Source of the DNA: Bradyrhizobium arachidis
GTDB lineage: Bacteria > Pseudomonadota > Alphaproteobacteria > Rhizobiales > Xanthobacteraceae
DNA length: 64,000 nucleotides
Assembly: GCF_024758505.1 (NCBI RefSeq)
Contig: NZ_CP077970.1
Location: forward strand, 4,092,001-4,156,000
Direction: 5' to 3'
A program made the position numbers and the translations under genes. Positions 7,903-24,347 of this stretch are shown one piece after another. The notes beneath the pieces were generated by a model that had not been told where the DNA came from, did no database searches, and saw nothing but the letters and a program-made list of their open reading frames with translations. The first letter of the stretch is position 1; every line of letters starts with the position of its first letter.

Positions 7903-8670
7903 ATGACCTTGTTCGACATGAAGGGAAAAGTCGCCGTCATCACCGGCTCGACGCGCGGCATCGGGCTTGCGATCGCCGAGCGCATGGCCGAGCACGGCGC
8001 CAAGGTGGTGATCTCCTCGCGCAAGGCTGACGTCTGCGACCAGGTCGCCAAGGACATCAACGACAAGTTCGGCAAGGGCACCGCGGTCGCCATCGCCGCC
8101 AACATCTCCTCGAAGGAGAATCTGCAGAACCTGATCGACGAGAGCAATCGCGCCTTCGGCAAGATCGACGTGCTGGTCTGCAACGCCGCGTCGAACCCGT
8201 ATTACGGTCCGCTCGCCGGCATCTCCGATGATCAGTTCCGAAAGATCCTCGACAACAACATCGTCGCCAACAACTGGCTGATCTCGATGGTGGTGCCGCA
8301 GATGATCGAGCGCAAGGACGGCTCGATCATCATCGTGTCCTCGATCGGCGGGTTGAAGGGCTCGACCATCCTCGGCGCCTACGCCATCTCGAAGGCCGCC
8401 GACATGCAGCTCGCACGCAACCTCGCCTGCGAATACGGCAAGCACAACATCCGCGTGAACTGCATCGCGCCCGGCCTGATCAAGACCGACTTTGCCAAGG
8501 CGCTGTGGGATAATCCGGAGAACCTGAAGGCCTCGACCTCGCGCTCGCCGCTCTTGCGCATCGGCATCCCCGACGAGATCGCGGGCGCAGCCGTGTTCCT
8601 GGGCTCCAAGGCCGGCGACTTCATGACGGGACAGACCATGGTCATCGACGGCGGCGCGACGATCAGCTGA
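7903..8670 (+). CDS. SDR family oxidoreductase
   Basis: This 255-residue short-chain dehydrogenase has the TGSTRGIG cofactor loop, a NAASNPYYGP segment at the NAG position, a catalytic Ser in IVSSIGG, the catalytic YAISK and a C-terminal GQTMVIDGGATI. The sequence is closer to the DHRS4-like and 3-oxoacyl-reductase-like branch than the SDR at 6213, so the two are not recent duplicates. The ATG follows GGGAGAGACAC. It probably shares a transcript with the histidine phosphatase upstream. The substrate is unknown. Confidence 0.88.
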   Translation: MTLFDMKGKVAVITGSTRGIGLAIAERMAEHGAKVVISSRKADVCDQVAKDINDKFGKGTAVAIAANISSKENLQNLIDESNRAFGKIDVLVCNAASNPYYGPLAGISDDQFRKILDNNIVANNWLISMVVPQMIERKDGSIIIVSSIGGLKGSTILGAYAISKAADMQLARNLACEYGKHNIRVNCIAPGLIKTDFAKALWDNPENLKASTSRSPLLRIGIPDEIAGAAVFLGSKAGDFMTGQTMVIDGGATIS

Positions 8671-8710
8671 CGCGATAGAGCGGGGCACGCAAGCAGCCCA
8701 ACACACATCT

Positions 8711-8815
8711 GTCATCGCCCGCGAAGGCGGGCGATCCAGTATCCCAGAGGCGGGAGTTGTGTGAACGAACTGGCGCCGCGAAGTACTGGATGCCCCGGTC
8801 AAGCCGGGGCATGAC
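8711..8815. repeat. Intergenic palindromic repeat, GTCAT...ATGAC family
   Basis: It begins GTCATCGCCCGCGAAGGCGG and ends CCGGGGCATGAC, with the same inner blocks (CAGTATCCCAGAG and TACTGGATGCCCC) as the element at 550-649. It lies between the 3' ends of the SDR gene and the convergent serine hydrolase, and could act as a two-way transcript end. Confidence 0.8.
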
Positions 8816-8856
8816 AGTGAGAGTGGGGAAGCAGCGTTGCTACTACGCGAAGGACA

Positions 8857-10080
8857 TCACTCCACCGCCGCGTAAACCAGATCCCGCACCAGCGTCCGCG
8901 TGTAGTCGCGCTGGCCGGGGCCCTGGCTCATGAACACAGCGAAAAGGTCCTCCTTCGGATCGATCCAGAAGAAGGTGCCGGCGATGCCGCTCCAGAAATA
9001 CTGGCCGACGCTGCCCGGGAACGGCGCGATGCCGGCCTCGCGGCGCACAGCGAAGCCGAGACCAAAGCCGTGGCCGGGTGCGAGCAGCGTGCCGTTGGTC
9101 GGCACGTCCGGCCCGAGGTGATCGGACGCCATCAGCTCCAGCGTCTTGCGGCCGATGATCCTGTTGCCGTCGAGCGTGCCGCCATTGCGCAACATCAGCG
9201 CGAAGCGCGCGTAGTCCATCGTGGTGGTGACGAGACCGCCGCCGCCGGACTCCATCACCGGCTTCTCCAGCATGTTGAAGAGAGCGACCTTGTCGCCGGT
9301 CCATGGATCGGTCGGGAAGGCCTCCGCAAGGCGGCCGGCATTGGCCTCACTGGTCGAGAAGCCGGTGTCGGCCATCTGCAGCGGCGCAAGGATGCGCTGG
9401 TTGAGGAACGTGCCGAGCGATTGGCCGCTGATGATCTCGATGATGCGGCCAAGGATGTCGGTCGAGCGGCTGTAATTGAACTCCGCGCCGGGATGGCAGA
9501 CGAGGGGAAAGCTCGCGACCAGCGCCGCGTGCTCGGCATTGGTGATCTTGCGGCTGCGCACCCGCGATTCCTGATAGAGCTTGTGCACGGGGCCGTCGCC
9601 CTGGTGCTCATAGGTCAGGCCCGAGGTGTGGCGCAGCAGGTCCTGCACCGTCATCGGCCGCTTGGGTGGAACCAGCTCCAGCTTGCCGTTCGCCACGATG
9701 CCGACCTTCTGCTCCGCGAATTCCGGGATGAACTTTGATACGGGGTCGCCGAGCAGGAGGTGGCCGTCCTCGACCAGCATCATGATGCCGACCGAGACGA
9801 TCGGCTTGGTCATGGAGAAGGCCCGGAAGATCGAATCATGCGCCATCGGTACGCTGGCCGCCGGGTTCTGCCTGCCGAGCGCCTCGAACCAGCCGACCTG
9901 GCCGCGGCGGGCCACCAGCACGGTCACGCCGGGGACGGTTCCCTTGTCGATCTCGCGCTTGAAGGTATCAGACATCACCTGCAGGCGGGCAGGGGACAAA
10001 CCGAGCGTTTCGGGCTTGGCCTGCGGCAAAGGCGGGGTCTGCGGGGCGGTGACGGGCTTTACGGCGGCTTGGGGGGGCAT
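8857..10080 (-). CDS. Serine hydrolase, beta-lactamase/EstB-like (MEROPS S12)
   Basis: This 407-residue protein belongs to the class C beta-lactamase-like serine hydrolases. The nucleophile motif SMTK (Ser89-Lys92) and the YSRS tyrosine (Tyr203) are present, and a C-terminal HGFGLGF block stands near the KTG position. No signal peptide is visible; the N-terminus is a Pro/Ala-rich stretch. It is therefore more likely an intracellular esterase or amidase of the EstB type than a periplasmic beta-lactamase. I chose the ATG at 10080, preceded by GGGAGAG, over a longer frame. The gene is divergent from the tRNA-Trp/secE region. Confidence 0.82.
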   Translation of the reverse strand: MPPQAAVKPVTAPQTPPLPQAKPETLGLSPARLQVMSDTFKREIDKGTVPGVTVLVARRGQVGWFEALGRQNPAASVPMAHDSIFRAFSMTKPIVSVGIMMLVEDGHLLLGDPVSKFIPEFAEQKVGIVANGKLELVPPKRPMTVQDLLRHTSGLTYEHQGDGPVHKLYQESRVRSRKITNAEHAALVASFPLVCHPGAEFNYSRSTDILGRIIEIISGQSLGTFLNQRILAPLQMADTGFSTSEANAGRLAEAFPTDPWTGDKVALFNMLEKPVMESGGGGLVTTTMDYARFALMLRNGGTLDGNRIIGRKTLELMASDHLGPDVPTNGTLLAPGHGFGLGFAVRREAGIAPFPGSVGQYFWSGIAGTFFWIDPKEDLFAVFMSQGPGQRDYTRTLVRDLVYAAVE

Positions 10081-10228
10081 GGTCTCTCCCGGGTTGTTCT
10101 TGTTGTTGAAGATGAACTGTGGCCCAGAAGTCGCGGCCTGAACAAGCCGTCTGCTCGCGCTTCTCCCTTGCAATCCGGCCGCCCCCTGTGCTTGAAAGCG
10201 GCCCTGAGCCGCGGCGACGCAGGTTCGT

Positions 10229-10304
10229 AGGAGTGTAGCTCAATTGGTAGAGCACCGGTCTCCAAAACCGGGGGTCGCAGGTTCGAGCCCTGCCACTCCT
10301 GCCA
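10229..10304 (+). tRNA. trnW: tRNA-Trp (anticodon CCA)
   Basis: A full cloverleaf is visible. The acceptor arms AGGAGTG/CACTCCT pair over 7 bp, the D-arm has GCTCAATTGGTAGAGC, the anticodon stem CCGGT/ACCGG encloses the loop CTCCAAA with anticodon CCA (10262-10264), and the T-arm has GCAGGTTCGAGCCCTGC. The discriminator G and an encoded CCA end close it. Placement directly upstream of secE-nusG is common in bacteria. Confidence 0.98.
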
Positions 10305-10592
10305 GCGAACGCTGCCAGTAACCCCTTGATCCCGAACCTTTCCGAAGCGGCATCGAGCATCCCTGCGTATCGGCAGCAGCCGCCGATACCTTGACCTTTG
10401 GCCGCATCCGCAGTAGATACCCGCCACCTGCAGCCGGCCCGTTAAACGCGGATCTCCGGCGCGGCTTTGAAATCCCCGAACAATCGAGCCCGGTTTCCGG
10501 CTCATCCTTCTGATTGAGGGCTGGGCCCAAGGCGGCTGTTCGGATCCCCGATAATCTTTAGCCGTCTCGCGACGGACGTTGGACACCGAACG
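10305..10592 (+). other. tRNA-Trp to secE intergenic region
   Basis: This 288-bp stretch has no convincing coding frame. It contains the candidate secE promoter at 10391-10419, followed by about 170 nt of GC-rich leader. No hairpin in it is as strong as those elsewhere in the block. Confidence 0.5.
10391..10419 (+). promoter_or_regulatory. Candidate sigma-70-type promoter for secE-nusG-rplKA
   Basis: TTGACC (10391-10396) and TAGATA (10414-10419) are separated by exactly 17 bases. The predicted transcript start is near 10426, which gives a 5' leader of about 165 nt before secE. Confidence 0.6.
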
Positions 10593-10784
10593 ATGGCGAT
10601 CAGCCCGTTTAAATTCTTGCAGGAAGTGCGCTCGGAGACCGCCAAGGTTACCTGGCCGACCCGTCGTGAGACCACGATCACCACCATCATGGTGTTCGTC
10701 ATGGTCGCGCTGGCGTCGATCTTCTTCTTCGCCGCCGACCAGATCATCCGCTACCTCGTCACCCTCCTTTTGGGCGTTCACTGA
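10593..10784 (+). CDS. secE: Preprotein translocase subunit SecE
   Basis: This is the 63-residue short form of SecE, with one transmembrane segment (about residues 30-57). It is preceded by the conserved amphipathic cytoplasmic stretch PFKFLQEVRSETAKVTWPTR, which clamps SecY. It belongs to the SecYEG channel in the inner membrane. Its stop codon overlaps the start of nusG, which implies translational coupling. The two SecY-like genes it could partner with are at 44501 and 45829. Confidence 0.97.
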   Translation: MAISPFKFLQEVRSETAKVTWPTRRETTITTIMVFVMVALASIFFFAADQIIRYLVTLLLGVH

Positions 10785-11338
10785 TGGCAACAGCTACAGC
10801 ACAACTGTCCGACAAGCGCTGGTATATCGTCCACGCCTACTCGAACTTCGAGAAGAAGGTCGCCGAATCGATCCGCGAGCAGGCGAAGCAGCGCGGGCTC
10901 GAGGAACTGTTCGAGCAGGTCTTGGTGCCGACCGAGAAGGTCACGGAAGTGCGCCGCGGCCGCAAGATCGACGCCGAGCGAAAGTTCTTCCCGGGCTATG
11001 TGCTGGTGAAGATGAAGCTGACCGACGAGGCGTTCCATCTCATCAAGAACACGCCGAAGGTGACCGGCTTCCTCGGCGCCGAAAACAAGCCGATGCCGAT
11101 CTCGGAGAACGAGGCGATGCGCATCCTGCACCAGGTGCAGGAGGGCGTTGAGCGGCCGAAGGCGTCGGTGTCGTTCGAGATCGGCGAGAACGTGCGCGTG
11201 GCCGACGGCCCGTTCGCGTCGTTCTCCGGTGTGGTCGAGGAAATCGACGAGGCGCGTTCGCGCCTGAAGGTCGCGGTGTCGATCTTCGGCCGTGCAACGC
11301 CGGTCGAACTGGAATTCGGTCAGGTCGAGAAGGTCTGA
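10784..11338 (+). CDS. nusG: Transcription termination/antitermination protein NusG
   Basis: The 184-residue protein has the N-terminal NGN domain (from KRWYIVHAYSNFEKKVAESI to about residue 120), which binds the RNA polymerase clamp, and a C-terminal KOW domain (about 130-184; GENVRVADGPFASFSGVVEE). The KOW domain contacts Rho or ribosomal protein S10, and rpsJ lies in the same block. The ATG overlaps the secE TGA by one base. The protein promotes processivity, Rho termination and coupling of transcription to translation. Confidence 0.98.
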   Translation: MATATAQLSDKRWYIVHAYSNFEKKVAESIREQAKQRGLEELFEQVLVPTEKVTEVRRGRKIDAERKFFPGYVLVKMKLTDEAFHLIKNTPKVTGFLGAENKPMPISENEAMRILHQVQEGVERPKASVSFEIGENVRVADGPFASFSGVVEEIDEARSRLKVAVSIFGRATPVELEFGQVEKV

Positions 11339-11345
11339 CCGCAAT

Positions 11346-11402
11346 AGCGCGGAGCGCGTCTCTGCGTTGAACCAAAAGCGCGGAGCGCGTCTCTGCGTTG
11401 AA
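11346..11402. repeat. Two direct copies of a 26-bp unit, period 31
   Basis: Two identical 26-base copies beginning AGCGCGGAGCGCGTCTCTGC occupy 11346-11371 and 11377-11402, directly after nusG. Each contains the short inverted repeat GCGC..GCGC. They lie in the 163-bp gap before rplK. No gene is visible there. Confidence 0.9.
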
Positions 11403-11501
11403 TAAGGCCGTGGGAGGAAGAGGGCGGTTGCCAGCCGCGCTCGATCCCAACCACGGAACCTGAAACCGCTGGCCGATAGGCCGGCACAACAGGAGTGATA
11501 C

Positions 11502-11930
11502 ATGGCAAAGAAAGTGACCGGATACCTGAAGCTTCAGGTCCCGGCCGGTGCGGCGAACCCGTCGCCACCGATCGGTCCCGCGCTTGGTCAGCGCGGTCTC
11601 AACATCATGGAATTCTGCAAGGCGTTCAATGCCCAGACCCAGAAGGAAGAGAAGAACACCCCGATCCCCGTGATCATCACCATCTATGCGGACCGTTCCT
11701 TCACCTTCGAGATGAAGACGCCACCGATGTCCTACTTCCTCAAGCAGGCTGCAAAAATCCAGTCCGGCTCGAAGGCGCCGGGCCGTGACAAGGCCGGCAA
11801 GGTGACCAAGGCGCAGGTGCGCGAGATCGCCGAGAAGAAGATGAAGGATCTCAATTGCGACAGCATCGAGTCGGCCATGAAGATGGTCGAGGGCTCTGCC
11901 CGTTCGATGGGTCTGGAAGTGGCGGGGTAA
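11502..11930 (+). CDS. rplK: 50S ribosomal protein L11
   Basis: The 142-residue protein has the usual L11 length and the N-terminal [20 protein letters not shown] block, whose prolines form the thiopeptide-binding side. A C-terminal rRNA-binding domain follows (about residues 75-142). L11 builds the GTPase-associated centre of the large subunit with 23S rRNA and is needed for stringent-factor activation. The ribosome-binding site is AGGAGTG. rplA follows 6 nt later. Confidence 0.99.
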   Translation: MAKKVTGYLKLQVPAGAANPSPPIGPALGQRGLNIMEFCKAFNAQTQKEEKNTPIPVIITIYADRSFTFEMKTPPMSYFLKQAAKIQSGSKAPGRDKAGKVTKAQVREIAEKKMKDLNCDSIESAMKMVEGSARSMGLEVAG

Positions 11931-11936
11931 GCGGTC

Positions 11937-12629
<693 letters not shown>

Positions 12630-12654
12630 AGCGATAGATAAAGAGATGAGGGCA

Positions 12655-12691
12655 GGGGCGGAATTGGGCAACCGATTCCGCCCCTTCCGTT
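12655..12691 (+). terminator. Terminator-like hairpin after rplA
   Basis: A perfect 10-bp stem (GGGGCGGAAT, 12655-12664, with ATTCCGCCCC, 12675-12684) and a 10-nt loop is followed by TTCCGTTTG. The T-tract is weak, so it may attenuate rather than fully terminate. Confidence 0.55.
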
Positions 12692-12722
12692 TGTGCGGCG
12701 GACTTCGGGAGAAATAACAACA

Positions 12723-13688
12723 ATGGCTGACAAGGTCCTGATCTACTCGCGCTTTCCGAAGACGATGATGACGCGCTTTGCGGAAGCGTTCGAGCTGCTC
12801 GACACCGCGGGCAAGCCGGCGCACGAGGTGTTTCCCGCCGAGGAGCTCGCCGGCGTTCGCGCGGTGCTGACGGCGGGCGGCACGCCGCTCGGCGGCGCCG
12901 AGATGGATCGCTTCCCGAAGCTCGGCGCGATCGTCTGCTACGGCACCGGTTATGACGGCGTCGACCTGAAGGCGGCCGCCGCGCGCAACATCGCGGTCGG
13001 CCATAGCCCCGGCGCCAATGCTGCTTCGGTTGCCGACATCGCGATGACGCTGATGCTGGCCGCCACTCGGCGCATCCTGGTCGCCGACCAATATGTCAGG
13101 AGCGGCGATTGGGCCGCCTCGAGACAGTCGCCGATGATGCGGCCGCAGGCGGGGATGCCGAGCCGCCGGATCGGCGTCTACGGCATGGGCGAGATCGGCC
13201 GGAAGATTGCCGCGCGCTGTGCCGCGTTCGAATCCGAGGTTGGTTATTTCAGCCGCAGCCGGCACGATTTGCCCTATCAGTACTTTCCGACGCTCGAAGC
13301 GATGGCCGACTGGTGCAGCGTGCTGATGGTGGCGGTGCGCGCGAGCGCGGAGACCAACCACGTCGTCAACGCCGATATCCTCAAGCGGGTGGGCGCCGAC
13401 GGCTTCATCGTCAATATCTCCCGCGGCTCGGTCATCGACGAAGCGGCGCTGGTTGCGGCGCTGACCGACGGGACCATCGCTGGCGCCGGCCTCGACGTCT
13501 ATGCGAGGGAACCCCATGTGCCCGACGCGCTGACGGCGCTGCCCAACGTGGTCCTCAGCCCGCATATCGGCGGGCACACGCTCGATTCGCATGTCGCCAT
13601 GCAGAACTGCGTCCTGGCCAATCTGACCGCGCTCTTCGATGGCAAGCCGCTGCCCCATGATGTGCGGCCCGAGGGCAAAACGGCCTGA
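12723..13688 (+). CDS. D-isomer-specific 2-hydroxyacid dehydrogenase
   Basis: This 321-residue oxidoreductase has the Rossmann motif GVYGMGEIGRKIA. The three catalytic residues of the D-2-hydroxyacid dehydrogenase family are in order: Arg in NISRGSVIDEAAL, Glu in GAGLDVYAREP and His in LSPHIGGHT. It likely reduces a 2-oxoacid, such as glyoxylate or hydroxypyruvate, with NAD(P)H in the cytoplasm. The start at MADKVLIYS is supported by GGGAGAAAT upstream. It interrupts the usual rplKA-rplJL order, with a hairpin before it and a 575-bp leader after it. The exact substrate is unknown. Confidence 0.9.
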   Translation: MADKVLIYSRFPKTMMTRFAEAFELLDTAGKPAHEVFPAEELAGVRAVLTAGGTPLGGAEMDRFPKLGAIVCYGTGYDGVDLKAAAARNIAVGHSPGANAASVADIAMTLMLAATRRILVADQYVRSGDWAASRQSPMMRPQAGMPSRRIGVYGMGEIGRKIAARCAAFESEVGYFSRSRHDLPYQYFPTLEAMADWCSVLMVAVRASAETNHVVNADILKRVGADGFIVNISRGSVIDEAALVAALTDGTIAGAGLDVYAREPHVPDALTALPNVVLSPHIGGHTLDSHVAMQNCVLANLTALFDGKPLPHDVRPEGKTA

Positions 13689-13753
13689 ATCGGGTGCTTT
13701 CGGCCAGGTCAAGTGCTTTGGCCAATCGATTGGAACTGGTGTGAATTTTGCCC

Positions 13754-13782
13754 TTGGCAAGCGCCACCGGAGCGGTTAAAGA
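13754..13782 (+). promoter_or_regulatory. Possible promoter for rplJL-rpoBC
   Basis: TTGGCA (13754-13759) lies 17 bases from TAAAGA (13777-13782). The match to consensus is moderate, and the resulting leader would be about 470 nt, so this is tentative. Confidence 0.3.
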
Positions 13783-14219
13783 ACCGCATCCGGACGTGCT
13801 GGCGGTGGCTGGCGCGTTCGTGCACGCATTCCGAAAACCCGACACGATAGGAGACCATTCCTCTTTGGGATATCCGACAGGATTTGCCCGAAAGGAAGGG
13901 GAACCGCTTCGCTAGGCGGAAGGCGCGCAGGGGTTAACCGGCATGCCGGCTGACCTCGTCCTGTCCAAGACTGCAGGCGCCCGCGGAGAATTCAGGTTCT
14001 TCAACGGCTTAATCGCACGGCCTGCATAGACGGGTGAAGACCGGATTTCGCTTCGCAGCCTTGCCTTCGGGCGGCTCGGAATGGGTTTGGTTCGGACCTC
14101 GACACCCCGTGGGCCCAAAAGGCTTCGGGAGGGCAGGCTTTAATTGTCGTCTCGCCCCGGCGTGTCCAAAGGGTTTTGACCCAGAGGTTCAGGTTTGGGT
14201 GGGACGATGGGTGCAACCC

Positions 14220-14245
14220 GGCAGTCCCGCTTTCGCGCGACTGCC
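14220..14245 (+). promoter_or_regulatory. Hairpin directly upstream of the rplJ ribosome-binding site
   Basis: GGCAGTC (14220-14226) pairs with GACTGCC (14239-14245) over a 12-nt GC-rich loop, and the GGAGAG of rplJ starts at 14250. It is a candidate for the autogenous L10 control region. No match to a named leader motif was made. Confidence 0.4.
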
Positions 14246-14263
14246 AACCGGAGAGAGCTTGCT

Positions 14264-14782
14264 GTGGAACGAGCGGCAAAAAAAGAGGCGGTCGAACAGC
14301 TCAATGAGGTCTTCAAGACCACGAGCGTCGCGGTCGTTGCTCAATATTCCGGCCTCACCGTGGCCCAGATGCAGAAGCTGCGCATGCAGATGAAGCAGGC
14401 GGGTGCGTCGGTGAAGGTCTCGAAGAACCGTCTCGCCAAAATTGCTCTTGAAGGCACTGACGTCGTTGCCATCGGCCCCATGCTGAAGGGGCCGACCGTG
14501 ATCGCTACTTCGAACGATCCGGTGGCGGCGCCAAAGGTCGCCATCGATTTCGCCAAGGCGAACGAGAAGTTCGTCATCATTGGCGGCTCGATGGGAAAGA
14601 CCGTCCTGAATGTCGACGGCGTGAAGGCGCTTGCCTCGCTGCCGTCGCTTGACGAACTGCGCGGCAAGATCGTCGGCCTCATCGTGGCCCCGGCGACCAA
14701 GCTGGCCCAGCTCGCCAATGCGCCCGCGGGCAAGCTCGCGCGCGTCATCCAGGCTCATGCCTCAAAGGGCGAAGCGGCCTGA
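14264..14782 (+). CDS. rplJ: 50S ribosomal protein L10
   Basis: I place the start at the GTG at 14264 (reading [18 protein letters not shown]; 172 residues, the usual L10 length). GGAGAG precedes it by 8 nt. A longer in-frame start at 14195 would run through the leader hairpin and add non-conserved residues. The N-terminal globular domain binds 23S rRNA next to L11. The C-terminal helix (about residues 140-172) carries the L7/L12 dimers that recruit translation GTPases. rplL follows after 51 nt. Confidence 0.97.
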   Translation: MERAAKKEAVEQLNEVFKTTSVAVVAQYSGLTVAQMQKLRMQMKQAGASVKVSKNRLAKIALEGTDVVAIGPMLKGPTVIATSNDPVAAPKVAIDFAKANEKFVIIGGSMGKTVLNVDGVKALASLPSLDELRGKIVGLIVAPATKLAQLANAPAGKLARVIQAHASKGEAA

Positions 14783-14833
14783 CGCCCTTCGCAAAACTCA
14801 AACCCGAACCAAACGACTTAAGGAAACAGAACT

Positions 14834-15211
14834 ATGGCTGACTTGCAGAAGATCGTTGACGACCTCTCGAGCCTCACCGTGCTCGAAGCTGCCGAACTCG
14901 CGAAGCTCCTCGAAGAGAAGTGGGGCGTCTCGGCCGCCGCGGCCGTTGCCGTGGCCGGTCCCGCCGCTGGTGGCGCTGCCGCCGCTCCGGCCGAAGAGAA
15001 GACCGAGTTCACGGTCGTTCTCGCCAGCGCCGGCGACAAGAAGATCGAAGTCATCAAGGAAGTCCGCGCCATCACCGGCCTGGGCCTGAAGGAAGCAAAG
15101 GACCTCGTCGAGGGCGCGCCGAAGCCGGTCAAGGAAGGCGTGAACAAGGAAGAGGCCGACAAGATCAAGGTCCAGCTCGAGAAGGCTGGCGCGAAGGTCG
15201 AGCTCAAGTAA
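14834..15211 (+). CDS. rplL: 50S ribosomal protein L7/L12
   Basis: The 125-residue protein has the three-part L7/L12 plan: an N-terminal dimerisation domain (about residues 1-32), an Ala/Gly/Pro-rich hinge (about 36-55, [19 protein letters not shown]) and a C-terminal domain (about 58-125). The last contains the factor-binding [20 protein letters not shown] helix region. It binds L10 in multiple copies to make the stalk. The ribosome-binding site is AAGGAAACAG. Confidence 0.99.
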   Translation: MADLQKIVDDLSSLTVLEAAELAKLLEEKWGVSAAAAVAVAGPAAGGAAAAPAEEKTEFTVVLASAGDKKIEVIKEVRAITGLGLKEAKDLVEGAPKPVKEGVNKEEADKIKVQLEKAGAKVELK

Positions 15212-15712
15212 GCGCAGCTTATTGGAGCGAGATCCCGGGCGGGCGTCAGCGCGACCCGGGATCCAGACCCGCAAATTCGATGGCCGTGTTCGGCCGCGGA
15301 GAGGCGGGTCTAATGCAAAAGGCGTGCGACGGGACAACCCGACGCAGGCCGAACACGAAAAAGTGTGGGGATTTGAGGGCTTACCCCTCGAATCTCCTCT
15401 ATTGTCGCCCCATATCGGGTCGGCAGCACGAAAGCGCGGCGGCGGAAAAGGCGAGCTTCCCGCAAGCCGTTGGGAGAGCAGGCTATTTCGGGCTTTTGCA
15501 GTCCGTGAAGACAATCGTTGTGACGGGCGGGTGCGCCTTCGCGCCCCGCGCGTCGTTTTGCGTTTTGAAGGTCTGAAGAACAGTTCAGGACTTTAGGGTC
15601 CGCAATTGGACTTCTGGCTCTCGAAACGGGTTCGAAAAATTCAACCCGGGGAACGGTGGCAGCCGTGTCCTGGAAGGCGCGCCCAAAGCGGGCGCCGAAA
15701 TGAGAGGCCACG
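15212..15712 (+). other. rplL-rpoB intergenic leader with stacked hairpins
   Basis: This 501-bp region has no supported gene. Three inverted repeats stand out: 15231-15263 (9-bp perfect stem), 15367-15397 (13-bp stem allowing two G-U pairs) and 15676-15696 (GGCGCGCCC/GGGCGCC with a small bulge), the last just before the rpoB ribosome-binding site AGAGG. The position corresponds to the E. coli rplL-rpoB attenuator region. Confidence 0.55.
15231..15263 (+). promoter_or_regulatory. Attenuator-like hairpin downstream of rplL
   Basis: GATCCCGGG (15231-15239) and CCCGGGATC (15255-15263) form a perfect 9-bp stem 20 nt after the rplL stop. There is no T-tract. Partial termination or an RNA-processing site between the ribosomal genes and rpoBC is the likely meaning. 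Confidence 0.45.
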
Positions 15713-19831
<4,119 letters not shown>

Positions 19832-19842
19832 TACGACCTTTC

Positions 19843-19902
19843 ATGCCCGGCCTTTGCGGCCGGGCATCGGCGCCCCTCCCAAGGCCTTGAGGGCAGGGCG
19901 CC
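19843..19902 (+). promoter_or_regulatory. Two adjacent strong hairpins between rpoB and rpoC
   Basis: The first hairpin is a perfect 10-bp stem, ATGCCCGGCC (19843-19852) with GGCCGGGCAT (19858-19867). The second starts 2 nt later: GGCGCCC (19869-19875) with GGGCGCC (19896-19902), and inner CCTCCC-type pairing with GAGGG. They lack a T-tract, so they may slow polymerase or protect RNA ends rather than terminate. Confidence 0.6.
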
Positions 19903-19959
19903 TCGCAAAGTGATTTTCGAATTTGCTGCCGGAGGCGACCGGTACGCGAGGAGAAGACG

Positions 19960-24156
<4,197 letters not shown>

Positions 24157-24188
24157 TAGCTCCTCCGTACGATTACTGAGGACGACGA

Positions 24189-24215
24189 AAAGGCCGGCTC
24201 ATGCCGGCCTTTTTG
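24189..24215 (+). terminator. Rho-independent terminator after rpoC
   Basis: AAAGGCCGGC (24189-24198) pairs with GCCGGCCTTT (24203-24212) around a TCAT loop, within a run of T residues (24210-24214). Confidence 0.9.
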
Positions 24216-24347
24216 CTGCTTTCTTTGCTTGTTGCAGTGCAGGGACGCCTTTCGTTCATCTTCCCTTCAGGCTGAAAAGCGCTTTTGCTAAGGTAGCTTA
24301 GACCGGAGGTCCCGACACGGGGGGCGGCCGGAGACCACGGAACTCAC

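Larger units (their letters stand above)
13689..14263 (+). other. rplJ upstream region (long leader)
   Basis: No coding frame is convincing in these 575 bp. A possible promoter lies at 13754-13782. The stretch also contains the palindrome CCGGCATGCCGG (13938-13949) and a hairpin just before the rplJ ribosome-binding site (14220-14245). Its position and length fit the rplJL leader, where L10-L7/L12 controls its own synthesis in other bacteria. Confidence 0.5.

Noticed and set aside
550-8815. Dispersed palindromes considered as a CRISPR array
   Set aside because: The copies are single, far apart and internally palindromic, and they lack regular unique spacers or cas genes.
8857-10080. Serine hydrolase as a secreted class C beta-lactamase
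   Set aside because: There is no signal peptide and the KTG-position motif is not of the AmpC type, so an EstB-like intracellular hydrolase is more likely.
14195-14263. Longer N-terminus of L10 from an upstream ATG
   Set aside because: The added residues are not L10-like and overlap the leader hairpin. The GTG at 14264 has a well-placed GGAGAG and gives the family length.
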